Source: Inquilinus sp052078665 (GTDB lineage Bacteria; Pseudomonadota; Alphaproteobacteria; DSM-16000; Inquilinaceae). Taken from it: 64,000 bases of DNA. Under the pieces are notes generated by a model, which worked only from the letters and a program-made list of their open reading frames with translations, was not told the origin of the DNA and made no database searches. Positions 42,599 through 53,328 of this stretch are shown here, piece by piece (the first letter of the stretch is position 1; each line of letters starts with the position of its first letter). A program made the translations under genes and the position numbers. The DNA is taken from assembly GCF_052078665.1 (NCBI RefSeq), contig NZ_JBQJIK010000017.1:1-64000 (forward strand). Reading direction: 5' to 3'.

Positions 42599-43537
42599 TC
42601 AGAGGCCGAGCGACGCCTTGACCGCGCCGAGGCCGTCCTTGCCATCGAAGGTGGTCACGCCGGCCAGCCAGGGGGTCAGCGCATCCGGGTTGGCCTTGAG
42701 ATAGGCGGTGGCCGCCTTCTCGCGGTCCTCACCACCGGCGATCGCCTCCATCACCGCGGCCTCCATGTCGAGGCTGAAGGCCAGGTTCTGCAGCAGCTTG
42801 CCGACATTCGGGCATTCGCCGACATAGCCGGCCCGGACATTGGTGTAGACGGTGGCGCCGCCGAAATTCGGCCCGAAATAGTCGTCGCCGCCAGTCAGGT
42901 ACTGCAGCGGGTAGGTCTTGTTCATCGGATGCGGCGCCCAGCCGAGGAACACGATCCACTCCTTGCGGCGGACGGCGCGGTCGACCTGGGACAGCATGCC
43001 CTGCTCGCTCGATTCGACCAGCTGCCAGGCCTTCAGGCCGAAGGCATCCTTGTCGATCATGCTCTGGACCAGGCGGTTGCCGTCGTTGCCCGGCTCGATG
43101 CCGTAGATCTTGCTGGTGAACTTGTCGGCATTCTTGGCCAGGTCGGCGAAGTCCTTGACCCCGCCCTGGTACACGTAGTCGGGCACCGCGAGGGTGTATT
43201 TGGCGCCTTCGAGATTGGCCCGGAGGCTCTCGACCGACTTGTCGTCGAAATAAGGCTTGGCGTCGGCGGCCATCGACGGCATCCAGTTGCCGAGGAACAC
43301 GTCGATGTTCTTGTTCTTCATCGAGACATAGGTCACCGGCACCGACAGCAATTCGTCCGAGGGCTCGTAGCCGAGGCCCGTCAGCACCGTTTTGGTCAAG
43401 GCCGTCGTCGCGGTAATGTCGGTCCAGCCGACATCGGAGAACCGCACCTTCTGACAGCTCGCCGGATCGGCCGCCTGGACCGTCCCGGCAGCCAGGGCCA
43501 GCCCCAGCACCAGCCCGCTCAAACGCCACGACATCAT
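42599..43537 (-). CDS. choX: Choline-binding periplasmic protein
   Basis: A 312-residue solute-binding protein of the OpuAC type. The signal peptide MSWRLSGLVLGLALAAG ends at VQAAD. The mature part shows KVRFSDVGWTDITATTALT, PVTYVSMKNKNIDVFLGNWM and WIVFLGWAPHPMN, with the aromatic residues expected for a quaternary ammonium pocket. ATG 43537 follows an AGGAGAG site. It is the first gene of choXWV, divergent from betA across 212 bases. Confidence 0.92.
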   Translation of the reverse strand: MMSWRLSGLVLGLALAAGTVQAADPASCQKVRFSDVGWTDITATTALTKTVLTGLGYEPSDELLSVPVTYVSMKNKNIDVFLGNWMPSMAADAKPYFDDKSVESLRANLEGAKYTLAVPDYVYQGGVKDFADLAKNADKFTSKIYGIEPGNDGNRLVQSMIDKDAFGLKAWQLVESSEQGMLSQVDRAVRRKEWIVFLGWAPHPMNKTYPLQYLTGGDDYFGPNFGGATVYTNVRAGYVGECPNVGKLLQNLAFSLDMEAAVMEAIAGGEDREKAATAYLKANPDALTPWLAGVTTFDGKDGLGAVKASLGL

Positions 43538-43749
43538 GATGCGACTCTCCTGTTTGCCCGCCTGTTCGACAATTTTCTTTCGTTACGGGGCTGCCTCGGC
43601 CGCGGACCAGCGGCAAAGCGCCTCCGCGCGAGTCTAACGATGGCCCGCGCGCCGCCGCTGGCCGATTTCCGGCATGGCATGACGCAAACCGGACTCATTG
43701 CCCGCTGCGGCCCCGCTAGCATGCGGCCGCGGCCGGAGGAGTGGAAGCC

Positions 43750-45402
43750 ATGACGACAGAATTCGACTACGTGATCGTCGGCGCCGGCTCGGCCGGCTGC
43801 GTCCTCGCCAACCGGCTGTCGGCCGAGCCCGGCACCCGCGTGCTGGTGCTGGAGGCCGGGCCCGAGGACCGGACCTGGAAGATCCACATGCCGGCGGCGC
43901 TGACCTACAATCTCGGCGACGACAAGTACAACTGGCACTACGAGACCGAGCCGCAGGCGGCGATGGACGGCCGCCGCATGTACTGGCCGCGCGGCCGGGT
44001 GCTCGGCGGCTCATCCTCGCTCAACGCCATGGTCTATGTCCGCGGCCATGCCTATGACTACGACCGCTGGGCCGAGGAAGGCGCCGCCGGCTGGTCCTAT
44101 GCCGAGGTGCTGCCCTATTTCCGCCGCGCCGAGACCCGGGCCAAGGGCGGCGACGATTATCGCGGCGCCGACGGGCCGCTCAACGTCTCGACCGGCAGCC
44201 AGCCGAACCCGCTGTTCGACGCCTTCGTCCAGGCCGGGCAGCAGGCCGGGTACCCGTTCACCGCCGACATGAACGGCCACCAGCAGGAAGGCTTCGGCAA
44301 GATGGACATGACGATCCATCAGGGCGAGCGCTGGTCGGCCGCCAAGGCCTATCTGAAGCCGATCCGGTGGCGGCCGAACCTGACCATCGAGACCGGCGCG
44401 CTGAGCACCCGGATCCTGTTCGAGGGCACCCGCGCCGTCGGCGTCGAATATGCCCAGGCGGGCCAGGTCCGCATCGCCCGCGCTGCCCGCGAGGTGATCC
44501 TGTGCGGCGGCGCCATCAACTCGCCGCAGCTCTTGATGCTGTCCGGCGTCGGCCCGGCCGACCAGCTGCGCCGGCACGGCATCGCCGTGGTCCACGACCT
44601 GCCCGGCGTCGGCCGCAACCTGCAGGACCATCTGGAGCTGTATGTTCAGTACGAGTGCACCAAGCCGATCACCCTCTACAGCGTCGAGAATCCGCTCTAC
44701 AAGGCGAAGGTCGGGATCGAGTGGTTCCTGTTCCACAGCGGCCTGTGCAGCTCGGCCCATCTCGAGGCCGGCGGCTTCATCCGCTCCCGCCCCGGCATCC
44801 GGCACCCGGACATCCAGTACCATTTCCTGCCGTCGGTGGTGAACGACCACGGCCGCCAGCCGGGCGACCGGCACGCCTTCCAGGCCCATGCCGGGACGAT
44901 GCGCGCCACCTCGCGCGGCTGGGTCGAGCTGCGCTCGGCCGACCCGCGGGCCAAGCCGATCCTGCAGCCGAACTACCTGACCACCGAGGATGACCGCGCC
45001 GACATGCGGGCCTGCGTCAGGCTGACCCGCGAGATCTTCGCCCAGGGCGGCTTCGACCCCTATCGCGGATCCGAGATCGCGCCCGGCGCCGCGGTGCGCA
45101 CCGACGACGAGATCGACGCCTTCATCCGGGCCAGGGCGGACAGCGCCTACCACCCGTCCTGCACCTGCAAGATGGGCGTCGACGAGATGGCGGTGGTCGA
45201 CCCCGAGACCCGGGTGCGCGGGCTGGAGGGGCTGCGAGTCGTCGACGCCTCGATCATGCCGTCGATCGTCAGCGGCAACCTGAACGCCCCCACCATCATG
45301 ATCGGCGAGAAGGCGGCCGACATCATCCTGGGCCGCCCGCCCTTGCCCCCGTCGAACGCCCCGGTCTACGAAGCGCCGAACTGGCGGACAGCGCAGCGCT
45401 GA
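43750..45402 (+). CDS. betA: Choline dehydrogenase
   Basis: A 550-residue GMC-family flavoprotein that oxidises choline to betaine aldehyde. The FAD fold is YVIVGAGSAGCVLANRLSAE; the GMC signatures GRVLGGSSSLNAMVYVRGH and GAINSPQLLMLSGVGPA are present. The C-terminal catalytic region has YHPSCTCKMG and NAPTIMIGEKAADIIL. ATG 43750 is used because ggaggag sits 9 bases upstream; the GTG at 43741 falls inside that site. betB follows 14 bases later. Confidence 0.94.
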   Translation: MTTEFDYVIVGAGSAGCVLANRLSAEPGTRVLVLEAGPEDRTWKIHMPAALTYNLGDDKYNWHYETEPQAAMDGRRMYWPRGRVLGGSSSLNAMVYVRGHAYDYDRWAEEGAAGWSYAEVLPYFRRAETRAKGGDDYRGADGPLNVSTGSQPNPLFDAFVQAGQQAGYPFTADMNGHQQEGFGKMDMTIHQGERWSAAKAYLKPIRWRPNLTIETGALSTRILFEGTRAVGVEYAQAGQVRIARAAREVILCGGAINSPQLLMLSGVGPADQLRRHGIAVVHDLPGVGRNLQDHLELYVQYECTKPITLYSVENPLYKAKVGIEWFLFHSGLCSSAHLEAGGFIRSRPGIRHPDIQYHFLPSVVNDHGRQPGDRHAFQAHAGTMRATSRGWVELRSADPRAKPILQPNYLTTEDDRADMRACVRLTREIFAQGGFDPYRGSEIAPGAAVRTDDEIDAFIRARADSAYHPSCTCKMGVDEMAVVDPETRVRGLEGLRVVDASIMPSIVSGNLNAPTIMIGEKAADIILGRPPLPPSNAPVYEAPNWRTAQR

Positions 45403-45416
45403 AACAGGAGAAAGCC

Positions 45417-46865
<1,449 letters not shown>

Positions 46866-46880
46866 GGCCCCGACGAGATC

Positions 46881-46914
46881 GCAGGCCGGCGCCTTAAGGT
46901 CGCGGCCGGCCTGC
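46881..46914 (+). terminator. Terminator-like hairpin after betB
   Basis: A perfect 10-base stem (gcaggccggc ... gccggcctgc) 15 bases after the betB stop, followed by aatctt. It likely ends the betAB transcript. Confidence 0.6.
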
Positions 46915-46985
46915 AATCTTGCCCGTCCAGGCTCTCCGGCGCATAGTCCGGCCGCCGTCACGGCGACGGCGGATAGCCCTGGTTC

Positions 46986-48137
46986 ATGAGCAGCTTCCGG
47001 ATTCGCGACGACACCCCGCACTACACCATCCTGACCAAGCTGCAGCTGATGAGCTGGGGCCTGGTGGTGCTGGTCTGCGCCATCGCCGCGGTCGGGGTGA
47101 TGCTGCTGTATTCCGCCGGCGGCGGCTCCTGGGATCCCTGGGCCAGCCGGCAGCTGACCCGCTTCGCCACCGGCTTCGTCGTCATGCTGCTGCTGGCGAT
47201 GGTCGACATCCGGGTCTGGATGAAGCTGGCCTACCCGATCTACGCCATCGTCTTCGCGCTGCTGATCGTGGTCGAGATGATGGGCCATGTCGGCATGGGC
47301 GCCGAGCGCTGGATCAATCTCGGCCCGCTGGTGATCCAGCCCTCCGAGCTGATGAAGATCGCCCTGGTCCTCGCCCTCGCCCGCTACTTTCACGGCTTCT
47401 CGCTGGTCGAGGTGCGCAACCCGCTGGTGCTGATCGTGCCGCTGCTGCTGATCCTGGCGCCGGTCGGGCTGGTGCTGATGCAGCCGAACCTCGGCACCGC
47501 CATGCTGCTGATCCTGACCGGCGGCGCGGTGCTGTTCGCCACCGGCGTGCGGCTGTGGAAATTCGCCGTGGCCATCACGCTCGGCCTGTCGGCGATCCCG
47601 ATCGGCTGGGAGTTCCTGCACGACTACCAGAAGAACCGCATCTACACCTTCCTGGAGCCGGAGCGCGACCCGCTGGGCGCCGGCTACAACATCATGCAGT
47701 CGAAGATCGCGCTCGGCTCCGGCGCCCTGTTCGGCAAGGGCTTCACCGCCGGCACGCAGAGCCAGCTGATGTTCCTGCCGGAGAAGCACACCGACTTCAT
47801 CTTCGTGGTGCTGGCCGAGGAGTTCGGCATGGTGGGCGCGCTGATCCTGCTGTTCCTCTACACCATGCTGTTCGTCTACGGGCTGATGATCGCGCTCAGC
47901 GCCCGCAGCCATTTCGCCCGGCTGGTCGGCATCGGCCTGACCACGACCTTCTTCCTCTATGTCTTCGTCAATGTCGCGATGGTCACCGGGCTGATCCCGG
48001 TGGTCGGCATCCCGCTGCCTCTGGTGTCCTATGGCGGCACCGCGATGCTGACCCTGCTGATGGGCTGCGGCATCCTGCTCAGCGTCTGGATCCACCGCGA
48101 GGTGCGGGTCCCGCGCAGCGGCATCACGGATTACTGA
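46986..48137 (+). CDS. rodA: Rod-shape peptidoglycan polymerase RodA
   Basis: A 383-residue SEDS-family glycosyltransferase for lateral wall synthesis. It has ten hydrophobic segments. Key marks are GAERWINLGPLVIQPSELMK, LMQPNLGTAMLLI, the SEDS loop with YTFLEPERDPLGAGYNIMQS, FLPEKHTDFIFVVLAEEFG, and the end PLPLVSYGGTAMLTLLMGCG. FtsW would have a longer N-terminus and cluster with mur genes. RodA normally follows mreCD-pbp2, but here it stands alone between betB and the convergent merR. Confidence 0.92.
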   Translation: MSSFRIRDDTPHYTILTKLQLMSWGLVVLVCAIAAVGVMLLYSAGGGSWDPWASRQLTRFATGFVVMLLLAMVDIRVWMKLAYPIYAIVFALLIVVEMMGHVGMGAERWINLGPLVIQPSELMKIALVLALARYFHGFSLVEVRNPLVLIVPLLLILAPVGLVLMQPNLGTAMLLILTGGAVLFATGVRLWKFAVAITLGLSAIPIGWEFLHDYQKNRIYTFLEPERDPLGAGYNIMQSKIALGSGALFGKGFTAGTQSQLMFLPEKHTDFIFVVLAEEFGMVGALILLFLYTMLFVYGLMIALSARSHFARLVGIGLTTTFFLYVFVNVAMVTGLIPVVGIPLPLVSYGGTAMLTLLMGCGILLSVWIHREVRVPRSGITDY

Positions 48138-48149
48138 GAGCCCGGGCTC

Positions 48150-48671
48150 TCAGGCGTCGCCGCGCAGGGCGGCCTGCAGGCGCTTCAGCTCCGCCAGCAG
48201 CACGGTCAGCTCGTCGCGCAGCTCGGCCGAGATGCCCTGGGCGCGGCCCTCGCGGCCGGCGCCGGCCAGGAGCGAGAGCTGCATCTCGTCGCGCGGCTTG
48301 CCCGGCTTGGTCCGGGTGACCGGGAGGGGATGCGCCGGACCGGAGGAGGCCGCCTCGCCCGATGCCGCGGCCGGCGCATCGGCCTCGGCCGATTTGCCTT
48401 CCTTCAGCAGACGCTGCACGCCCTTGATGGTGTAGCCCTCCTCATAGAGGAGGCGCTGGATCCGGCGCAGCAGCTGGACGTCCTCGGGGCGATAGTACCG
48501 GCGGCCGCCGCCGCGCTTGAGCGGGCGGACCTGGGAGAACTTGGTCTCCCAGAACCGCAGCACATGCTGCGGCACGGCGAGGTCGTCGGACACCTCGCTG
48601 ATCGTGCGATAGGCCGTCGCCGATTTGCGCAGCGGCGCGGGCTTCGCTTCCGATCCTCCCATTCCGGCCAT
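48150..48671 (-). CDS. MerR family transcriptional regulator
   Basis: A 173-residue regulator with an N-terminal MerR HTH: YRTISEVSDDLAVPQHVLRF, then WETKFSQVRPLKRGGGRRYY, and LYEEGYTIKGVQRLLKEG. The C-terminus has a low-complexity linker and a helix (ELRDELTVLLAELKRLQAAL) but no metal-binding Cys. This MerR-like gene is usually found after ihfA in alphaproteobacteria, and here it is 3 bases downstream of ihfA. Its regulon is unknown. Confidence 0.9.
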   Translation of the reverse strand: MAGMGGSEAKPAPLRKSATAYRTISEVSDDLAVPQHVLRFWETKFSQVRPLKRGGGRRYYRPEDVQLLRRIQRLLYEEGYTIKGVQRLLKEGKSAEADAPAAASGEAASSGPAHPLPVTRTKPGKPRDEMQLSLLAGAGREGRAQGISAELRDELTVLLAELKRLQAALRGDA

Positions 48672-48674
48672 GGC

Positions 48675-48989
48675 TTACTCGTCGTCGTCCAGGGGAGGAT
48701 TGGTGCCGTTGATGCGCCCCTTCAGCACATGCGAGGCGCGGAACACCAGCACCCGGCGCGGCAGGATCGGCACCTCCTGCCCGGTCTTCGGATTGCGCCC
48801 GACTCGCTGCCCCTTCTGGCGCACGCCGAAGGTGCCGAAGGACGAGATCTTCACCGTCTCGCCGCGTTCGAGCGCTTCGGAGATTTCTTCAAGCACCGTC
48901 TCAACAAGGTCAGCGGACTCGTTGCGAGACAAGCCGATTTCTTGATAGAGCGATTCGCTGAGCTGCGCTCGTGTCACCGTTTCCGCCAT
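48675..48989 (-). CDS. ihfA: Integration host factor subunit alpha
   Basis: A 104-residue DNA-bending protein of the HU/IHF family. The start MAETVTRAQLSESLYQEIGL and the beta arm GRNPKTGQEVPILPRRVLVF are typical of IHF-alpha rather than HU, which lacks the R/V pattern in that arm. ATG 48989 is chosen over 49088 because the extra 33 residues are outside the fold. It lies after fabH on the same strand (139-base gap) and just before merR. IHF would also be the natural host factor for island recombination. Confidence 0.93.
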   Translation of the reverse strand: MAETVTRAQLSESLYQEIGLSRNESADLVETVLEEISEALERGETVKISSFGTFGVRQKGQRVGRNPKTGQEVPILPRRVLVFRASHVLKGRINGTNPPLDDDE

Positions 48990-49128
48990 GCCGCCCCCCC
49001 GACGGGCAATTGCGAAGAAGACCGTCGAAGGACGGTACCCTCCACAAAATAATCCGTCAATTCCAAAGCGTTGGGGGAATTTCCTCACGAGCCCCTCCGG
49101 CGAGGCCCGCTAACTGCTTAGCAGCAGG

Positions 49129-50106
49129 CTACCAGCGCACCAGGGCGGCACCCCAGGTCAGGCCGCCGCCCATGGCCTCGAGCAGGACAAGGTCGCCGGC
49201 CTTGATGCGGCCGTCGGACACCGCCTCGGCCAGCGCCAGCGGGATCGAGGCGGCGGAGGTGTTGGCGTGCTTCTGCACCGTCAGCACCACCTTCTCCATC
49301 GGCAGGTCGAGCTTGCGGGCGGTGGCGTCGATGATGCGCTTGTTGGCCTGGTGCGGCACCAGCCAGTCGATGTCGCCCGGGGTCAGGCCGTTGGCGGCCA
49401 GCGCCTCCTCCACCACCTCGGCCAGGTTGATGACCGCGTGCTTGAACACCTCGCGGCCTTCCATCCGGACATGGCCGACCGTCCCGGTCGAGGACGGCCC
49501 GCCATCGACGTACAGCTTGTCCTCGTGGCGGCCGTCGGAATGCAGGTGGGTCGACAGGATGCCGGGGTCGTCGGTGGTGCCGCCGCCCTCGACCGCGCGC
49601 AGCACCACGGCGCCGGCGCCGTCGCCGAACAGCACGCAGGTGCCGCGGTCGGTCCAGTCGAGCAGGCGGGAGAAGGTCTCGGCCCCGATCACCAGCGCCG
49701 TGCGCGCCTGGCCCAGCCGGATCATGTTGTCGGCGACCGCCAGGGCGTAGACGAAGCCGGAGCAGACGGCCTGGACGTCGAAGGCGGCGCCGCGGGTCAT
49801 GCCGAGCGCGGCCTGGACCCGCACCGCGGTGGCCGGGAAGGTCTGGTCCGGGGTGGTGGTGGCCAGCACGATCAGGTCAAGGTCACTGCCTTCGACCTTG
49901 GCCATGGCCAGGGCCTTGCGGGCGGCGGCCAGCGCCAGGTCGGAGGTCTTCTCATCCGGCCCGGCGATGTGGCGGACGCTGATGCCGGTGCGCTGGACGA
50001 TCCATTCGTCTGAGGTGTCGACCGTGCGGGCCAGTTCGGCATTGGTGACGACGCGGTCAGGCAGGGCAGAACCGCATCCAATGATGCGCGCGCGGCGGAC
50101 TGTCAT
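49129..50106 (-). CDS. fabH: 3-oxoacyl-ACP synthase III
   Basis: A 325-residue KAS III that starts fatty-acid synthesis by condensing acetyl-CoA with malonyl-ACP. The catalytic triad is seen as Cys in FDVQAVCSGFVYAL, His in VPHQANKRIIDA and Asn in KHANTSAASIPLAL. GCGSALPDRVVTNAELA and DEWIVQRTGI mark the N-terminus. Its ATG overlaps the plsX stop (ATGA), the standard coupling. Confidence 0.95.
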   Translation of the reverse strand: MTVRRARIIGCGSALPDRVVTNAELARTVDTSDEWIVQRTGISVRHIAGPDEKTSDLALAAARKALAMAKVEGSDLDLIVLATTTPDQTFPATAVRVQAALGMTRGAAFDVQAVCSGFVYALAVADNMIRLGQARTALVIGAETFSRLLDWTDRGTCVLFGDGAGAVVLRAVEGGGTTDDPGILSTHLHSDGRHEDKLYVDGGPSSTGTVGHVRMEGREVFKHAVINLAEVVEEALAANGLTPGDIDWLVPHQANKRIIDATARKLDLPMEKVVLTVQKHANTSAASIPLALAEAVSDGRIKAGDLVLLEAMGGGLTWGAALVRW

Positions 50107-51203
50107 TGCGGTTGTTCGATCCCGATCGGAGCAGTCGTTGAAGCCGTCGAAGCAGCGTCGTCGCCGTTCCGACTGCCTTCGAAACGGCTGAACTCCTGCT
50201 TCACCTTATCATTGAAACCGTGGATGACCAGATCGACCCCGACATCGATGGCGTTGGCGAAGCCCTCGCCGTCGGTACCGCCGTGGCTCTTCACGCAGAT
50301 GCCGTTGAGGCCGAGGAACAGGGCGCCGTTGTACTGGCGCGGGTCGGTCCGGTGGCGCAGCCGGCGGAAGGCGCCGCGCGCCAGCAGGTAGCCGATCGAG
50401 GCGAGCCAGGAGGATCGGAAGGTGTGGCGCAGCCAAGTCGCGTAGAGCTTGGCCGTGCCCTCGGCGGTCTTGAGCGCGATGTTGCCGGAGAAGCCGTCGG
50501 TGACGACCACGTCGACCTTCCCGGCCGGGATGTCGTCGCCTTCGACGAAGCCCTCGAACCGGCCGGGGAACTCCAGCTCGCGCAGCCGCGCGGCGGCATC
50601 CCGCACCGCATCCGGTCCCTTCAGCGCCTCGGATCCGACATTGAGCAAGCCGACCGTCGGATCGACCAGGCCGAGCACCGCCTTGGCGAAGACCGAGCCC
50701 ATGATCGCGAACTGGACCAGGTTCTCGGCGTCGCATTCGATGTTGGCGCCGAGGTCGAGCATGACGCTCTCGCCGCGCAGCGTCGGGAAGAACGACGCGA
50801 TCGCCGGCCGGTCGATGCCCGGCAGCGTTTTGAACACGACCTTCGCCGTCGCCATCAGCGCACCGGTGTTGCCGGCGGAGACGACGCATTGCGCCTCGCC
50901 CGCGGCCACGGCGTCGATGGCCAGACGCATGCTTGAGTTGCGCCCGCCGCGCAGCGCGGCGGAGGGCTTGTCCTCGTTGGTGATGACGTCGGCGGCATGC
51001 CGAATCGTCGACACCGCGGCCAAGGCCGGCCGTTTCGCCAGAAGCGGCGCGATCCGCGCCTCGTCACCGACGATCAGGAAGTGCACGTCCGGATGGTGCG
51101 TGCGGGCGATCTCAGCCCCTTCGAGCACCATCTCTGGCGCCCGATCGCCCCCCATGGCGTCGAGCGCAATCGTCACTGGGCCAGAGGCCGCCGGGTCGGA
51201 CAT
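50103..51203 (-). CDS. plsX: Phosphate acyltransferase PlsX
   Basis: A 366-residue enzyme making acyl-phosphate from acyl-ACP for phospholipid synthesis. Features are ITIALDAMGGDRAPEMVLEG-like start (VTIALDAMGGDRAP), SAGNTGALMATAK, LPGIDRPAIASFFPT, and VDVVVTDGFSGNIALKTAEG. It lies 21 bases downstream of rpmF and is coupled to fabH. Confidence 0.95.
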   Translation of the reverse strand: MSDPAASGPVTIALDAMGGDRAPEMVLEGAEIARTHHPDVHFLIVGDEARIAPLLAKRPALAAVSTIRHAADVITNEDKPSAALRGGRNSSMRLAIDAVAAGEAQCVVSAGNTGALMATAKVVFKTLPGIDRPAIASFFPTLRGESVMLDLGANIECDAENLVQFAIMGSVFAKAVLGLVDPTVGLLNVGSEALKGPDAVRDAAARLRELEFPGRFEGFVEGDDIPAGKVDVVVTDGFSGNIALKTAEGTAKLYATWLRHTFRSSWLASIGYLLARGAFRRLRHRTDPRQYNGALFLGLNGICVKSHGGTDGEGFANAIDVGVDLVIHGFNDKVKQEFSRFEGSRNGDDAASTASTTAPIGIEQPQ

Positions 51204-51224
51204 TCCCTATGCGGGCGCAGTCGA

Positions 51225-51413
51225 TCAGGCGGTCGCCGTCGTCTCGGTGACGACCTCACGGCCGTGATAGTGGCCGCAGGCGTCGCAGACATGGTGCGGA
51301 CGGGCCAGCTCACCACAATTGGCGCATTCGACATAGGAGGCGCCGGCCAGAGCGTGGTGCGAACGCCGCATGTCGCGCCGCGACTTCGACGTCTTCTTCT
51401 TCGGAACAGCCAT
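51225..51413 (-). CDS. rpmF: 50S ribosomal protein L32
   Basis: A 62-residue ribosomal protein. The start MAVPKKKTSKSRRDMRRSHH is diagnostic, followed by a four-Cys zinc ribbon (CANCGELARPHHVCDACGHY). All four Cys are present, so this is the zinc-binding form. It sits in the usual yceD-rpmF-plsX order. Confidence 0.97.
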   Translation of the reverse strand: MAVPKKKTSKSRRDMRRSHHALAGASYVECANCGELARPHHVCDACGHYHGREVVTETTATA

Positions 51414-51520
51414 TTGCTTGAACTCTCGATACGAAAAGGCGGCACCAGGGGGGCCGCCTCGGACGGGCGTTACTTAATGGAAAAGGGGCTACGGGGCAAG
51501 GAAAAGCGATCCCTTGCCCA

Positions 51521-52069
51521 TCACTGGCCTGCCTTGTCGCCGCCGCCGCCCTTGAGCACGGCGAAGGGGCGGCGCGTCTCCGTCTCGCCCTGCGGCGGCT
51601 CGGCCGCGGGCTCCGGCGCGTCGGGCGCGCGCGGATAGGGGTCGGGCGCGCGCGGATAGGGGTCGAGGGCGAGCGACAGGTGCTGCGCCGCCAGCTCGCC
51701 GAGATCGATGCGGCCGTCGGCCAGCGGCTCGACCTCCGCCGCCAGCGGGTCGACCTCGATCTCCGCCTCGTCCCGCCCCGCCGCCTGGGCGAAGACCGCC
51801 TCGATCTCGTCCTCGACCGCGGCGGGCACGGGGTCCAGCGTCACCACGCAGCGCTGCACCACCGCGGCGGTCAGCGTGCCGGTCACCACCACGGTGTCGC
51901 CGCGACCGGGCGTCAGGGTGAGTCGGGCCTTGAGCTGGTCCAGCGCCAGCAGGTCGAAGCGGCGGGCGAGCGCGGCGCGCTCGGCCTCGTCGGCCTCGAT
52001 GGCGATGGTGCGGCCGCCGCGCGGCAGGGTGTTGACGCCGACCACGCGGCTGAATTCGGGGGTCGTCAT
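51521..52069 (-). CDS. YceD/DUF177 family protein
   Basis: A 182-residue DUF177 protein, the usual partner upstream of rpmF; relatives affect 23S rRNA maturation. It contains the family segment GTLTAAVVQRCVVTLDPVPA and the DGRIDLGELAAQHLSLALDP block. Near the C-terminus a 21-base tandem duplication repeats DPYPRAP twice. The start shares one base with the upstream chaperone gene's stop (TGATG), indicating coupling. Confidence 0.85.
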   Translation of the reverse strand: MTTPEFSRVVGVNTLPRGGRTIAIEADEAERAALARRFDLLALDQLKARLTLTPGRGDTVVVTGTLTAAVVQRCVVTLDPVPAAVEDEIEAVFAQAAGRDEAEIEVDPLAAEVEPLADGRIDLGELAAQHLSLALDPYPRAPDPYPRAPDAPEPAAEPPQGETETRRPFAVLKGGGGDKAGQ

Positions 52070-52620
52070 CAGGCTGCCTCCATCATCCCGGGCGCCGGGC
52101 CGAACCGGACCTCGCCGGCCAGGAACGCCGCCACCGGCTGCGCCGCCAGGCCGGCCACCTCGCGGCGCAGATAGGCGGCAACCGCCCTCACCTGCCCCGG
52201 CTCGGGCTCGATCGTGCCGTAGAGGTTGCGCCGCAGCGCCGCCTCCAGCTCCTGCGGATCAGGGGTGGCCAAGCCATGGTCATAGGCGACGACGCGGCCA
52301 TAGAAGCCGCGCCCCATCGCCTTCACCTTCTTGCCGATGCTGAAATCGGTGACGCCGATCTCACGCAGGCTGAGGTCCATGTCGCTGACCATGTGGTCGA
52401 ACAGGGCCTGGGCGAAGTCGGGCGCCGGCGGCGCCTCGCGCTTCAGCCGGTGCAGCACCAGGAAGGCGTGCAGGGCCAGCGCCTCGAACCGGCCGTCCAG
52501 CGTGTCCGGCACGCCGCAGGCGGTGTAGAAGGCGGGGCTGCGCGCCTGCTCGACCAGCTTGACGTAGAGCTCGGCGGCGACGCGTTCGCGGCGGTGGCGG
52601 GTGAACAGCTTGGACAGCAC
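52069..52620 (-). CDS. Ubiquinol-cytochrome c chaperone family protein
   Basis: A 183-residue homologue of mitochondrial Cbp3, an assembly factor for cytochrome b of complex III. Recognisable parts are LYVKLVEQARSPAFYTACGV, PDTLDGRFEALALHAFLVLH, ALFDHMVSDMDLSLREIGV and VGKKVK-like IGKKVKAMGRGFYGRVVAYD. Family placement next to yceD-rpmF is common in alphaproteobacteria. It is divergent from bamE across 109 bases. Confidence 0.88.
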   Translation of the reverse strand: MLSKLFTRHRRERVAAELYVKLVEQARSPAFYTACGVPDTLDGRFEALALHAFLVLHRLKREAPPAPDFAQALFDHMVSDMDLSLREIGVTDFSIGKKVKAMGRGFYGRVVAYDHGLATPDPQELEAALRRNLYGTIEPEPGQVRAVAAYLRREVAGLAAQPVAAFLAGEVRFGPAPGMMEAA

Positions 52621-52729
52621 GGGATCGATCGGTTTTGCGCAAAGGACGGCGATATTGGTCGAACTCGACGTGGTGTGCTAGAGGGAAGCCTTCAATTGGG
52701 AGCCCTCCGGGGCGCGGAGACATGAGGCG

Positions 52730-53260
52730 ATGACGGAAAGAGCAAGGGTCGTCCGGACCATGGCGGCCGGCCTGCTCGTGGCGGCGGCGCTGACGGCCTG
52801 CACGCCCCGGGTGGCGACGCGCGGCAACCTCGTCGAGGATTACCGGCTCGAGCAGGTCCACACCGGCACCAGCACCAAGGCGGATGTGGCGACGATCCTG
52901 GGGACCCCTACCACGGTGTCTACCTTCGACGACAACACCTGGTACTACATCGGCCAGCGGGTCGAGACGGTGGCCTTCTTCGCCCCCGAAGTGACCAAGC
53001 GCCGGGTTCTGCGCATGCAGTTCGACCCGACCACAAGCACGCTGACCGAACTGAAGGAGCTGAACCTGGACGATGGCGAGCAGGTGGCGCTGGTGTCGCG
53101 GGAGACGCCGACGCTGGGCCGCCGCATCGGCATCCTGGAGCAGTTCCTGGGCAATATCGGCCGGTTCAACAGCGACGGCAGCGGCACCGCCACCGCCGCC
53201 CGGGGCCGCCCGGTCGGGGCCGGCGGCACCGCCAGCTCGGTCGCCGGCGGCAACTACTAG
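52730..53260 (+). CDS. bamE: Outer membrane assembly lipoprotein BamE
   Basis: A 176-residue lipoprotein of the SmpA/OmlA family, part of the BAM complex. Signal and lipobox are RTMAAGLLVAAALTACTPR. The BamE fold follows: QVHTGTSTKADVATILGTPT, TFDDNTWYYIGQRVE and RRVLRMQFDPTTSTLTEL. The C-terminal 40 residues are a Gly/Ala/Thr-rich extension beyond the core. A strong bidirectional terminator separates it from hppA. Confidence 0.92.
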   Translation: MTERARVVRTMAAGLLVAAALTACTPRVATRGNLVEDYRLEQVHTGTSTKADVATILGTPTTVSTFDDNTWYYIGQRVETVAFFAPEVTKRRVLRMQFDPTTSTLTELKELNLDDGEQVALVSRETPTLGRRIGILEQFLGNIGRFNSDGSGTATAARGRPVGAGGTASSVAGGNY

Positions 53261-53278
53261 CCGCCAGCCGAGGGCATG

Positions 53279-53312
53279 AAAAAACCCCGGCGCCGACGGC
53301 GCCGGGGTTTTT
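53279..53312. terminator. Bidirectional intrinsic terminator between bamE and hppA
   Basis: A 10-base stem (ccccggcgcc ... ggcgccgggg) with a three-base loop, preceded by six A and followed by five T. It works on both strands for the convergent genes. Confidence 0.9.
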
Positions 53313-53328
53313 GTCATGAGCGCGGCGA

